Source: Rallus limicola
Lineage: Eukaryota > Chordata > Aves > Gruiformes > Rallidae
Direction: 5' to 3'
Assembly (NCBI GenBank): GCA_022605955.1
Contig: JAKCOZ010000001.1
Span: forward strand, 79,100,520 to 79,164,519
Length of the DNA stretch: 64,000 bases
The notes under the pieces are model-generated. The model saw only the letters and a program-made list of their open reading frames with translations. It had not been told where the DNA came from and made no database searches. The position numbers and the translations under genes were made by a program. This document shows positions 47,025 to 59,590 of this stretch, in pieces (position 1 is the stretch's first letter; every line of letters starts with the position of its first letter).

Positions 47025-47070
47025 GCTGCATCTCTTGACTCCGCTGCATCTCTCGACTCTGCTGCATCAG
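47025..47070 (+). repeat. 18-bp tandem repeat, about 2.5 copies
   Basis: GCTGCATCTCTTGACTCC (47025-47042), GCTGCATCTCTCGACTCT (47043-47060; 16 of 18 identical) and a partial GCTGCATCAG. On the minus strand it reads Ala-Ala-Glu-Ser-Arg-Asp repeats, but there is no evidence of translation. Confidence 0.9.
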
Positions 47071-47528
47071 CCCCTGTTACATTTTTGATCTGGATCAGAT
47101 GTGGGCAAAACAATACCTGTTTGTTGGATTAGCAAGAGCGGAAACTACAGTCTAAGCTGTCTTTTAAGTTTTGTTTGTCTTTTTTTTTTAATGCTGACTT
47201 ACTGACATGTAGTGGAGGACAGATGGTATCTGATACCATGTATAGTCCCTTGGAGCAAAGTAAACCCACCAAAATGTTCTGGACAAATTTTCAACCCACT
47301 GAATGCATTAAACCCACAATATTTCTTTATGTCTTGTAGCCACAGCATTTTTGTCCCATTGCTAATAGAAGCTATATATTACTAACTGTGTGCTTGGAGC
47401 CTCAATATCATGTTAGAGGAGTAACTGAAAACTGAATTTTTTGAGTGAGATATTCTCAGTCATGCCAGTTCCATCCATTTTCTTTACTAATCAAGAAAGC
47501 TTGTACAAGTATGCAGTTTACACCCTCT

Positions 47529-47622
47529 CCAAAAATAAACACCAAAAAAACCCCAAAACAAAACCTCCCACAAACAACTAAACAAAAGAAACCCAAACAA
47601 AACACCTAAACCAAAAGAAAGC
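47529..47622 (+). repeat. A/C-rich tract, second copy of the type at 28336
   Basis: About 95 bases nearly all A and C with irregular CCAAAA, AAACC and ACAAA words, lacking a clear period. It is similar in texture to 28336-28436 but without the leading A15. Confidence 0.7.
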
Positions 47623-47981
47623 CAACTGTTGTAGTTGATCTGATAGAACAAAACTCAATAATTTCAGCATTTGCTTTGGTATTTGTGAATTTCAGTAATT
47701 CTCACCCCAATGGATCAGAGCAAACCTCAGGCAAAAAGACACTTTTACCCAGAATGAGAAAAACTTGGGCAATGGGTGTTTTATAAATTCCTTGCAGAAG
47801 CAGACAAAATGAGAGCTGCATTTTATTTAGCTCCCCTGCCCAACCTTTTTACTGGTCTAATGGAAAAAGGCCAGAGTTAAAATTCAGTGCAACCATATGT
47901 ACTACAACTCCCTTAATTTGAACGTCCTGTTGAATACAATGTGATCTTAAAATGATGTATGATAAAAATTCCTCATAGGCT

Positions 47982-48170
47982 GGCACAGTGCATTAGCATT
48001 AGTCATTGCAGTAGGACTGGGTGGAGCACATTAGAAGTCATCTGTGATGGATGCATGCCATGCATTAGAATGAGAATCATTACAGTGGACCAAGCAGAAA
48101 ACTGAGGAATTAGAGTTTCTGTGATGGATCCAGTGAAACACATCAGAATTTGAGTCACCATGAGTCATGA
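47982..48170 (+). repeat. Degenerate 35-42 bp tandem repeat, five units
   Basis: Units read 47982-48016, 48017-48051, 48052-48089, 48090-48128 and 48129-48170 (35, 35, 38, 39 and 42 bases). Most contain a CATTAGAA/CATCAGAA-type word (GCATTAGCA in unit 1, ACATTAGAAG in 2, GCATTAGAATG in 3, GGAATTAGAG in 4, ACATCAGAAT in 5), then a variable middle with AGTCA or ATCAT, and end in an (A)GTGGA, TGATGGA, AGTAGGA or CATGA word. The strong divergence between units implies an old minisatellite. On the minus strand one frame stays open across it and repeats a Ser-Asn-rich pattern. Confidence 0.7.
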
Positions 48171-49289
48171 AAGGCACAAGGACCTGAGAGAGCCCCATCC
48201 TATGCCTTGCATCGGCACTTTCAAAAGGATGAATGACTTGGCTGTCTGTCACGTCATTTAGTTGCAAGAGCTGTGGATAACTTCATGGATGGAGTAAACG
48301 ATGAGTTAGGATTCTTTGGTTCTGCTGTCAGCTCTGCTGCTGACTCATTTTGTACCCCCGAGTGATAAACTTCCCTCTCTCATCCCTATCATACACGTGA
48401 CATTATTTACCCTTCCTTATAATGTACTGAGACCTGTTTCTGCCACAACTCTTGTGCATGCCAGATATTATGCATTGGAAATAGCCCCAGTGCCTTTATG
48501 AATGAGCCTTCAGAGGGTAAAAGCTGTAGAACATGCAGATGAAAGGTGCCAAATATAGTCACATCCCATCAGACTTTTGCATTTTTTATTTCTGCTGTTT
48601 GATGTTTCTTATTTTCAGTGATTGCTTATTCTTTTGAAAAGTCCACGTGAGACTGACCAGACATTAAGGAACTTCTTCTGTTCCTTTTTGATGCACTCTA
48701 GCTTGGGTCCTAAAGACGAATGCTCCATTTCATGACTTTATCCACTTATCTACAGTATGTTCCCGAGCTAGTTAAAATTAAACTTAGCTATCAAAATGCT
48801 AAACTTGATAGCTCATTTATCTTTCTGTCTCCCAACTCTACATTACAATACAGCAGTGATTGATCTTGCGTCTTCAAGGTACTATATAGTATAAAAACTA
48901 AGAGAAGATTAATTAAAAGCCGTCGCATCCAGACAGGTTTTTAAATAAGTTTCAGATTTAGACAATATATCAGCTGAAGCAGAAAGATTCCGAGACCATA
49001 AGCCTGTAACTCCAAGTGAGTTTTGCTTTCCTTCGGGACACAGAAAACCCCATCTCACCACAAACTAACATCAAAGTCTGATTTGGCCCGGCAGGCCCAT
49101 GGCAGGTGGCAGGATGCTGTCACATTCATGGGCTCGCTCTCCAGCAGCGGTGAATGTGATATCCTCAAGGATTACTGCTGGCTCAGGGGAGAGTGTCAGG
49201 CTCATGGATGGATGCTGAGTTGGAGACAGTATCCAGGCAATTTTTAAAAGTTGTCCCCAGCTCCTGTAGGCACAGAGCAACTTGTCTGG

Positions 49290-49480
49290 GTGGTATTTAG
49301 AAACTGTGCAGATGATTAATCCCTGCGTGATTAAACTGAAGCAGCACATCCCGATGTGGTGCGGGCATTTAACCTTCCCATCATTGACGGACTTCTCTGA
49401 AAAAGTTTTTAAACAAAGGGCCAAATTTTCATCTGGAGTGCCTGCTTTCATGCTGGCAGTTCTCTCTGTCACCCGAAGTC
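49290..49480. promoter_or_regulatory. Candidate conserved non-coding block
   Basis: Unique sequence carrying TGATTAATCC (49313-49322, bicoid-type core), GTGATTAAAC (49327-49336), GGCATTTAACC, TCATTGACGG and TTTAAACAAAGGG (49408-49420, SOX core AACAAAG). It resembles other AT-rich constrained blocks in this window; not tested by alignment. Confidence 0.27.
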
Positions 49481-52400
49481 AGACCTTTAAGAAGATCTAA
49501 ATATTTGATTTTCAGGCACAATCAAGTACTTACACAACTAAATTACTTAAATTGAGCCCACACTCAGCTGCAGCTGCATCACCGAGCTGTCAGTGTTTGA
49601 GTGTGTGATCAGCAGAGCAACAGTGAACAATATAGGTTTATGGTATTTTTGGCCAAAGAAAGATGTGTGATTACTGGTCAGCATGAGGTTTCTGACACCA
49701 CTCCTAGTCTGAGTAGTTCAGCTATGCGGTCTGCTCAGAAGCCCTCACCACTCGCAGTTCTCCTGCGTTCAGGTTTGGGAGCATCCGAAAATCTGGCTGC
49801 CTCCTGCTAGGGCCTGCTATGGACTGAGTCCTTTGGAAAGGCCCTTACTGGGTCACCCACTGGATGCTGGACTCCCAAATACCTGGCCTTTAGACCATTG
49901 GGTGGTCCAAATGACGTAAACTTTTCTCTTGCCTACCTTTAGTGTGAGACAAGAGAACTCATCCTGAGAAAGACGAAATGGCGGGGCTCTTACATTTTCA
50001 TGAGTTTGCTTAAAGGGTGATATTTAATCCACCTGACAGCTGAAATATACTAGCGGGATGTGGGACGGCTGCCATGAGAGCGTTCAAGAGTTCCCCTTTT
50101 TGCTTGTACGGTGGCAAAATGCCTTGATCGCATACGGCTGATTCAGGGATTTTGCCCTGGGGGAAGGAGAGGGAGGGGAAAACAAAATGAATACAAGGTG
50201 ACAGCAGCAACTCCACTTTACAGGGGGTCAGCAAAAATCCCTGTGGCATCAGCTGGGCCCAGCTCTGTCCTCTGTTATGCACTGGTGTAACTCTTGGCAG
50301 AATAGGGCTCTTTATTCCTAATTTACAGCCTTCTATTAATTATTAGTTATTAAAAAAAGTATTTTTCCCTCTCTTTTTCTCTCACTCTTTCTTTCCACTT
50401 CAGTTAATTTCAATAAGTAGAGAGTTTCCATGCTGTTTGGTCTAATCACTGACACTGGTAATTAACTGTTTGTATGAAATCAGAGAATCCTTTTGAATTT
50501 GCACTAGTTCCATATTCATGTCGTTAAACTGGATACACCAGGTTCTGGATTTTTTTCTTCCTTTTTCTGTGTTTTGTAAATGGAATATGTTTTACTTTCA
50601 GTGCTGAAAAGCAATTTGAGTCAGGACGGATACAAAAAAACACATCTTCCTTCACTCTCTCAGAGCTTGATTGTGTGGGGTTTTTATCAATCCCAAATTC
50701 ATTTAATTTCCCTTAACAGAGCTGATTGTGCCACGTACTTCTTCTTGAAGAAAATCCTGCTGCTAGAAAGATGGCAGGCAAGAAGCTAATCGCTAGGGAT
50801 ATGGCAAACTTCTCATGCTTCATATCAAGCTCTTGCATGCATCAGATGTGCACACATTTTAATTCAGATGTTTCCCAGTCCCTGCTCCCCTCAGGACAGA
50901 GAAAAGCAGGCACGGGTGAGAAAGAGAAAGCAGCTATTGGGGGATGTAGGGGGGTGGGGAAAGTGAAAAGGCTTCTGTTAATAAAGCAGAGACTGAACAT
51001 GAAATACAGGATAGAAATGGGGAGAGGGAAAATAAAAAGGAAAAATAGACAATGCTTCTGCAGAGTATCAGCAATATATCTTCAGAAAGTTAGGGACCTA
51101 TGGCACGCTAACATAAGAAAACAAGTTTTATTAGTTGTCCATGGATATGTTTCTTGTTCTCCTATAGCATGAATCAGGGTCTATGTCTGAGAACTATCTG
51201 AGTGTCTCCTGACTTCTCTGCTAATCTTCATTTGGGACTTACCACTTGGGTAATGCTCTCAGTCTTTTCATCTCTTTTCCTGTGTCTGTATGTAGTTGTT
51301 GGTGTGGTTTGGTCTTTGGTATGGCTGATCTCCTGTTTGGTATAGTCTTTTGGATAGTTTGGAAGCTGCTGGTATAGAAGGAGTGGCAATGCAGTGGGAG
51401 GATGGGAGCCTGGAGTACACATTCTCTGGAGCCATCCATACTTGCTGCTCATCACATGCTTTGCAGTGAGTAGTGGGGATTTTGTCAGTGGTTTAGGTAA
51501 TCCCTTTCACTCCTGAGTGCCTGCTTGTGCCTCCTCTAGGAACTCTGCAAAACTTGTTACTGGAAAGAACTCTTTCTCTGCCCATTTGGAATATATTTCT
51601 AGCCTTTGCTTTTCTTGCCAGTACTCTGCCCTTGTGTCTCATCTCCTCTTTCACCTCCTTTTTCTGCCTTTGCTCTACCTTCTGCACTTCCAAATGGCAG
51701 TAGCCATGACCAAGTTCAGTGCAAAAACTGCAGACACATAGGTGCATCTGGGAAACTGGGTTAGTTTGGGTCTTACATGTTACGTTCATCAGATGTCACC
51801 AAGATCTCTTTTTCCCTCCCAGGCTACCTAGTCTATGGTTGGCTTTGGCCCTGATGCTCTGGGTGCATCTGTAATGAGGTCACACCTTTCCAAAAGAGGA
51901 TAAGGGCCTATGTCCTGAATCTGCACTGGCCAGTGATGATTCCAGCCTTTCTTTAGGAGTTATGTATCTTGTTTCTGCCATCGACAAGTCACCAAGAGGG
52001 CTCTAAGGATCCATCAGAAACAGCAACTCCTAAAATAAAGTGCTACTGTAGGTTCAGAGCTGCTCCTTGAGAAGTGTAGGGGGCATTAGCCCCATAACAA
52101 TAATTTTCAAGGGTTCTTCTCAGGCTGAAGTTACTAAGTTTTGGACCTTGGGATCCCTAAATCCACATCACTGCTGATACAGAGGACAGTAGGAAATAGA
52201 ATTTTACCAGCTGATGAAGGCACAAATCCTTTTCTCTGTTTATGAAATCATCCATCTGCAAACAAGCACCAGCTCCTAGTTAAACAATGCACAGTTGGAT
52301 TGGACCTTCTCTCCCAGTGGACATGAAGGACCATTTAGCCTCTACTCTGAGACTGCAGGCCACATGGGGCTTCGTTAAGATGCTAACAGAGGTCCTCCTA

Positions 52401-52603
52401 CTAGAGTCTTACTCATTCCCTCAATGGCTTTAGTGCTTGCTGATAAAAATGGCTAGAGAGATGGAGCCTCTCAGGAAAGAGTGGACAGCTGGAGGAATGG
52501 CTATGGGTAAGTGATAAACCATAATGTGATACAGTAAAAAACCTGTGTCCTACCTCAAAACCTTGGGTAATGGAAAGAACCTGCCTTCTCACTGGCTCAT
52601 TTA

Positions 52604-52830
52604 TTCATAGAATCGTCTTGGTTGAAGGCATCCTTTAGATCATAAAGTCCAACCATCACCCTAACCTGCCAACCACCACTAAATCATATGCCTAAGCACC
52701 ACTTCTAACCATCTTTTAAATACCTCCAGGGATGGAGATTCCACCACTTCCATAGGCAGCTGGTTCCCAGGGAATGATGATGACTCATCATCATGGTTAG
52801 ACTTGTTTCTCTAACCTAAAGCAGTTCTTT
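52604..52830 (-). mobile_element. CR1 3' end fragment, minus orientation
   Basis: TCATAGAATCGTCTTGG (52604-52620) is a decayed terminal octamer and adjacent CR1 tail on the minus strand. AAGTCCAACCATCACCC, CTAAATCATATGCCTAAGCACC and TTTTAAATACCTCCAGGGAT then follow, the standard reverse-complement order of a bird CR1 3' untranslated region and ORF2 end. Similarity is clear to GGTTCCCAGG (52772). Beyond that it is interrupted by a palindrome and only loosely CR1-like (CTCTAACCTAAAG near 52811). The far border is uncertain. Confidence 0.85.
52774..52794. repeat. Perfect palindrome with AP-1 core inside CR1 relic
   Basis: ATGATGATGA (52774-52783), one central C, then TCATCATCAT (52785-52794): ten-base arms are perfect reverse complements. 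The centre reads ATGACTCAT (52780-52788), an ideal AP-1/TRE site. It interrupts CR1 similarity. Confidence 0.9.
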
Positions 52831-53125
52831 TCAGGCTGCTCTGTGTAGGTCTACATCGCTGCACGCTGTAGACTTACTCATTGTATTAATGCCTCATTTG
52901 TGTATAGTCCCAAGAGGTAGAAGTGATTTGGATTCTCAGAAAATCAAGAACAGAGAAAATTTGGCAATACTGCAAACTGACACATGTTTTCTATTTAGTA
53001 TTTTTGACCTACAAAACTGAAAATGCCTTAGAAAGCCAGTGAGGTTTCATTTAGGACTGCTGTGCAGGACAGAAAGGAGGCAGAGATGCAGTACCTTTTG
53101 CGTAGCTGGATCTGATCTCTGTGGC

Positions 53126-53183
53126 AAGAGAACCCAGCTTCCTGTGAAGAGAACCCAACTGTGCCTGTGAAACCCAGCTTCCC
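53126..53183 (+). repeat. Tandem AGAGAACCCAGCTTCCTGTG-type repeat
   Basis: Units at 53126-53146 (21 bases), 53147-53169 (23 bases) and a partial third from 53170 share GAACCCA(G/A)CT and CCTGTGAA. This is a small imperfect minisatellite. Confidence 0.85.
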
Positions 53184-54879
53184 CTTTTCTCATTTTGGGC
53201 CATCATCCAGATCATGCCTGCTCCTAATGACATGCAGCAGATAATATGACAACTGCCTCTTATAGTCAAATGCACCTGAAACAGAAATCAGATTCAGCAA
53301 TATCAGCCTGGCTACTTCATGCCTGCCAGTGGTTCAAAAGAGAACATGAGCTGTTGATACAAGGCTCAAAGGCAGTGAGATTCCTGATGAACAAAGCTCA
53401 TAAAGAAAGAGAGTACCTTTTACTTGATCACAAAAGTTTTATGCCATAAATAACAGGTTGTGAATCAGTTCTCCTACACACAGGGGAATGCAAACACAGC
53501 ACAAATATCATGGAACATAGCCTGTTTCCAGGAGACTTTGCGTACAACCTCCAGTGTAATTTTGGGAGATAGTTGCCATACATCTAGATAATAATAATAA
53601 AATTCATGCAGATTGTCAAAGTCTTTATAATGTCACACACACGTTGCAGATGCATGTACACAGAGGAATAGCAGGTGTCAGAGATAGAGGGACAAACAGC
53701 GATGGAAGAGCTGTGATGTATGATGCTCTGCTATGCCAGGTTCTGATCACAGGCTGTAAATTTTAGTTTGAGAGCATCTGATAATTCTTGCTGAGTTAAA
53801 ACTTTTCTGCACTTTCATATTTGAATCCAGGTGGAAGCAAGGAGGAAAATTTCCGCTCCCAGACTTCCATTTTTCTAAAATTATTTCATGTGGAGTAGTC
53901 AGAATTTTAGACAAAGGTTTTAGTCTTATGAGAATTTCACTGCAGTTCTAAAATCAAGTTAATTTGGCTGTGTGTCACTCCCAGCGTGTTTGAAGATCTA
54001 CTGTTCCTTTCAAGGCAGGACAGCTCTCTGCAAAACCTAGATTTAGTTATAAGCTTCCTCAAGGTTCTTACATCTTATGTCAGGTATACATCATGGCCTT
54101 GATGGATTTTACCAACTTCCCCTACTTATAAGGAAGAGAATGGGAAGAAAGCAAGGGAAGAAATGAAACAATGAAGAAAACCAGCACATGACTGTCAGTC
54201 TGGCTACAGAAACTGATATACTTGCAAATTTAATCTGGTTACATTACTGTGAGTCTGCTGTAAGTTTAGAATCAGATCTGAGTCCAAGTTATATCGTGGT
54301 GGTGAAGGAAACCTTTTCCTGTGTAGAAAGTCAAAGGTTTTTAATGTATGGTGTGGCTTTAAACCTTGGCTTCTCATAGGAGCCATCCAATAAAAGTGCT
54401 GATAAGTAGGTATTAGTGTGATGTGGAATTTACATTTGGAAATTTACCTTCACTGCTCCCTTCCATGCACTTGGATTCAAAGACCAGCATCTCTACCCCC
54501 TGACTTCTAGGAAATAGACCTGGTACGTATGTGTTTCTCTTTCCTGATCAGGGAGAGAAAAAAGACCAGACAAAAAAAAAAAAACCTCCACACCACCCAG
54601 CATGTGAAGAAGGCAGGAATGACAGTGTGTGAGAATGGCTGCCGGAAAAAACCCACAGTCACAGGAAATTACCTTAATAGAGTGAAAATTAAGAAACGAC
54701 CAACAACACAGTCTGTCTCCAGGATACAAGCAGTATTTTCACGCTTTGCCAATTATTCTGTTTGCATCAATTTTGGTTTATTTTTATTAAGTTTCATGTT
54801 TCTTTTTTTTATTATTATTTTAAGAGGTGGTATAATGAAGACAAAAAGGGATGAAAGCTTAGAAAATATTTAATTTTTG

Positions 54880-55090
54880 TTTTAATAAGGAAATAATTAG
54901 TCGTTTTATTCCATGAGCAGGAAAGGAACCGACCAATTGGGTTTTTCCATCCTTTTCATGTTGTTTTATGCCTGTAGAAAGGTTGGGAACTCTATTTAAG
55001 TGGATTATCTTGCCAGTGAAAGGAAAGTGGGAAATGAGTTAGAGAGGTAGGGTTAATTTCTTTCACGAATAGCTAAATGTGTGCATACAT
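54880..55090. promoter_or_regulatory. Candidate conserved non-coding block
   Basis: AT-rich unique sequence: GGAAATAATTAGTCG (54890-54904), TTTTATTCCATG, CCGACCAATTGGG (54930-54942, containing the palindrome CCAATTGG), TTTAAGTGGATTATC (54996-55010, with NK2-type AAGTGG and GATTA) and GGGTTAATTTC. Inference only. Confidence 0.27.
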
Positions 55091-57420
55091 ATATTTGCTG
55101 TGTGCTATTTGAGAAATGCACTTATTTAGCTTTACAAGGTCACTTTAACCTTAAGAATTAATGGAACAGGCCATTAGCTATGAGAGGATATAGAAGCAAA
55201 GTCCCCAACAAATTGCGCACAGATAATGCAAGTCTATTCCCTACTGGCCTGCCAGGGCCCCATTTATAGCTCGGAAAGAAAGGCAGGGGAGGACTTGTCT
55301 CGCTTAGTGATGGCTATCTACAATGCAGGTGTCTATGTCCTAGATAGACCCCTGCTACACATCTGTATGCCATTACTGTTAATGGATACGGAGGAGAGTG
55401 CTTCAGCAGATAAAACATGGGTGTTTGTTTTGGGACACGATGAACTGCACCCTGAACAGCATTAGTTATATTGATTAGGGCTTTACCGATTTACAATGGA
55501 AGCTTAGGATATGTTCCCCAGATGTAAAGTTCTACAGCGCATGTCCTTGTATTTACTTGGCAAATCCCACTGTCCACACTGTAATTAGTCCTTCTTCCAG
55601 TCCAAAATGGTAAGCAAAGTGCAAGCGGTAGTGATTTCTCTGATGGCCCACTCATTAGCCACCAGATGGTGACCAATTTTTTGTCCTACTCACTCTTCAC
55701 TGATACTAGAGCACTACTTGACCTGAAGTGAAACACTGGAGATAAAGAGTATGACTTTATTTCTGCTGAATGAAGCAAGAAATGTCTTGGTGACAGAAGC
55801 GGGCAATAGATTATATCCCTTAAGAACTCTTCCTAGCTGTACGTGACCTGTTGAGCAGCAAGGATAGAACTGATGCATCATCAGCCTGAATGTTTCACTT
55901 GGGTGATAATTATCCAGTGCTGCTGTATTTTAATGTCCTTCATCTGCTGCACCTCAGAAGCTAGGATTTGTAGAGTTTGATCTTCTGAATTCACAGCTTC
56001 CCTGATTTCCAGGTTTGATAGGCAGAGCGCTGCATTTTTAATGTAGTTATCATTCTCCAGAAACACAAGTTAGAGTAACTGTGCAACAGAGAAGGAAGAG
56101 TAATTTCAGAAAAACAAGTAAAGAGTAACATCAGACACGCAGTGGAGATTACCTGGGAAAGCCAAAAAGAGGAATAGCCTCAGATCTGTGCTTGCTCTGC
56201 AGACAGAGGGAAGAGAGCTTCAAAGAAAGCTGCAGCAGTCATCTCCTTCCTTTGGAAAGCTTTTCTCTTCACAAGAGGAGGCTTTCCCTGGAGCTGTTGT
56301 ATGGCTGGCCAGTACATTTTCATCTGCTTCTGTGACCCGGCAAGGCTTGGTGTGGTGAGTCTTCATCTTCTGCTACCTTGCAAGGCTGGAGAGTGTTGAG
56401 GACAGCCACAGTTTTCAAAATTAAAAGCAAACATTTCCAGTGGAAATTTCACCTCCTATAACACGCTCAAACCTAGCAAAAGATGCTGTGCTTCACAGGT
56501 ATCTCACACTGACTCTTAAAGACAGGTTGTGGACCTGCAGCAGTCTGTAGGTCACAAGTGTGAAACCACATGAATTTGAGCATAGTCTCTTGAGTGTCTG
56601 ACCAGAGGAACTGCTGAGATTGTTGCCACTCACACCAAGAAGGCTGTTTAGTGACACAGTTGACAGTGATTGTGCTTCCAGTGTGGAAGGTTAGAAACTC
56701 AATAGGAGAGGTACTTGATTTTTATTTTATTTCTTTTTTCAGTATCACAATTTTCCATTCGTCAAGGCTGATTTTATGAAAGCTTCAGGGTCCGTAGAAA
56801 TGTGACCCATTTGATGAAATTTCACTCAGAAAACACATCAACACTTCCAAGAGGCTGAAATCTTTCACATAGGGTTTTTTATAACTTCTTGCCTGGGTTC
56901 CCATTTTCTCTTTGAATCTACAGTATAATGTAACATTAAAGTTAAGATGCAGACAACACATTCTGATTGACCTAAAATGGACATTTGATTCATTAAGACT
57001 TTCTATGTTTCATTTGGTTTTACATTTCTTTTTTTTTTTTTTAACAAAGGGAAATTTGAAATTGCAGAACTTCCTTTGGCATAGAGATTCCAAATTCTGT
57101 TCAGGTCTATTAAATCAATGGATTAGACATGTACACAGAAAATGTTCGTTATATTCACAACTTACATGAAAAAGCTGCCACCCCAGACTGGTACAGATTC
57201 ACAATTGCCTTGTGAAATGGAAAAGATCATTGGGAGCTGCAAGCATGTATGGAATCAAGTCTGTAATTTCTCAGTAGGTGTGGTATTTGGAAATCTCCCT
57301 TTGATGCCTTTGAGGAAATATAATTGACTTATGTGTTTACTGTTCCTTGGAGACTCAGGGATTCTAAATAATTTTTTTTAATGGCATGTCTCTGGGGCCT
57401 TCCTGTGTTATTTCTCCTAC

Positions 57421-57490
57421 ACTCTTCTTTTTTTCTTTTTCCTTTTTTCCCTTTTTCTTTATTTTTTGTTTTTTTGGGTTTTTTTTTGTT
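57421..57490 (+). repeat. Pyrimidine/T-rich tract
   Basis: About 70 bases of T-rich sequence with scattered C and a few G, ending in GGGTTTTTTTTTG. A low-complexity tract of uncertain origin; a poly(A) tail on the minus strand is possible but no element borders it. Confidence 0.7.
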
Positions 57491-59567
57491 AATTATGGAT
57501 ATCATGAGGCAGGTGCTATAGAAATATAAGTTGATTTCCTTACTGAACTACATTTCAAGACATCTTGTGTCATTTATCACTAACTTGTAATAGTATCTTC
57601 TAATAATCTGTGAGGCTAGGCATTTTAAGAGAAAAGTTCTTCTTTAATTTTCTGTCAAGAATATTTATTATTGCTCTTAAAAATTCTTGATGTCCTAAAT
57701 ACCCTGGATTTTGGAAAAGCTCTACAGGTGACTACATTCTTTGTCTTCCACGCAATGATAAACTTCTCTCCAGATCAGTTCCCCTGCTACCACTAGGCTT
57801 CACTTCGGTTCAATGAAGATTTATCCACAAGGGTTAGGTGTGGTTATATGACAGTGTTCCAGATCCATGATCTCACTTGAATGGAAAGGCTTTGGGTGTA
57901 TAGGTAGTGAGGATATCTGCAGAAGAAGAGACTGGCTGATGGAGGAGAAATGGAGGGGAGAACAAGCTTGCAACACCAGAGACTGCACAGGAGAAAGGCT
58001 GTGGAGGGAATAGCAAGAGAATAAGTCAATCTGCAGAAAAGAAAAAAGGATGGACATGGTAGGGGACAGATGAAAGATAAGGGTCATTCGCAAAGGGAAG
58101 TGAGAGAAAACAGAAAGACCCAAAGCAGAAGAATCAGCAAATGAGGATGATACCCTGCTACAGATCTCAAAGGCTTATTCTGTTTTCCAATGGTTATCTG
58201 AAGTGGCATGAATTTCTCAGTCCATGCAACTCTCAGAGCTGGCTACAGGAACAGAATAGAAAAGCATCAACAGTGTAGAGCCTCTCATGCAGCAGAGACA
58301 CTCCAGACCTTCCTCTTCCTCCCACCTTACTTGGTACTTTCTAAAATTATGGTCTCTACTTCCCCTTCATCTGAGCTACAGTTTGCTGCATGATTGGAAG
58401 GATCACGAGTGGCTGAGCCAAGGGAACTAATATCCCCTGAACACTTACCTGCAGCTGCTGTGGTCCAGACTGCTTCAGCAAGGCATCCACCTGGGCCACA
58501 GCATTGAAGGTTGCTCACCGTGGCAACTTATCTTTGGAAAAGTGGCCTTTGTATAGTATGTGCTTCCACAGACACAACCCAAGACCCTTGGCTTTATTTT
58601 GTCTTTACAGATATATTCGTCCCTGGTACATCCAGTGGTGAATCCCACCTTGAAGATCTGTGAGCCTAAGAGCATCCTGTGAAATCTGGTGGTTGACTTT
58701 CCTGCTGGGACAAGTGTTACTGCCAGAATCCCACCTGAGAATGTTAAAAAAAAAAAGAAAATAAAATCTTTGCCATGCTAAGAAAAGTGCTCAGAGCAGT
58801 AAATTAAGCTCAGGTGAAATACAGAGGGATTTCTTGCGTGCAGAAAGACAGTGAGAGTCACAAGGCTAATGTTAGTGGGTAGGTTTTCAGACAGCCTAAC
58901 CACTGAGAAGAGTTCCCAAAAGCAGAGCAATCCTCCAGGGAGTGATGACTCCTGTATGCCCGAGAGACTGATTTCTGGCATTGAGGCAGCAAAATTAACA
59001 ATGAGATCTTTGTCTAGGAAACAGAGTAATAGTTTAGGAGAGGCTTGTACAATATTTGTCCCTGTGTTTGTTGATATACAGAAAGAGCAACACTTGGTAA
59101 AAGAGTGTATAGCAAGAGACGGATGTATAGCAAGGAATAAAAGAAAAATACAAAGAAATTTAGAGTAAAAATGTTTACTGGAACAGTAGTGAAACTAGTG
59201 GTACTGTGTGAGGAATTCTTGTATGCAGTTTAGCCAGTAAAATAGGCAAGGTGCATTAATATTATCCCAAGGAACATAAAAACCCAGAAAAATACATATT
59301 TGTTAATAACTGGTTATTATAGAAACATGTTACAGTAACAGTCATGACTGGAACATAGGTATTGAAGGGTATATGGCTTTCAGGAAAGTCAGAAACAAAT
59401 ATAAAGTTAGCTGGGATTATGCACATTAAGGGTAGAATGGGCAAAAAAGTAGCAAAGCTGAAAGATAATTGACTTGGGTTAAAATCACTTTGGGGAGGAA
59501 CAGGAAAAATGTTACCCTTGAGTGTCTGCTCTAGTCCAGGGGATCATAAAGCACTTCAGCATGTTAT

Positions 59568-59590
59568 GAGAGAGACAGAGAGAGAGAAAG
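59568..59590 (+). repeat. Short GA microsatellite
   Basis: GAGAGAGACAGAGAGAGAGAAAG; a simple dinucleotide repeat with one C interruption. Confidence 0.8.

Larger units (their letters stand above)
43266..52603. other. Unique non-coding block, 43.3-52.6 kb
   Basis: No exon or recent transposon is recognised in this longest repeat-poor part. Contents: candidate regulatory blocks (46500-46680, 49290-49480, 50030-50160), an 18-bp tandem repeat (47025-47070), an A/C-rich tract (47529-47622), a degenerate five-unit repeat (47982-48170), and a TTGGTAT-rich stretch near 51295-51380. The longest open frame (44074-44580, plus, 168 codons) has no recognisable domain. Confidence 0.5.

Noticed and set aside
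51295..51380. Recurring TTTGGTAT/TTTGGATA words
   Set aside because: No constant period and low similarity between words; best treated as biased composition.
58851..59168. 105-codon plus frame just before the CR1-rich tract
   Set aside because: I could not align it with CR1 ORF1 or ORF2 or any other family by eye.
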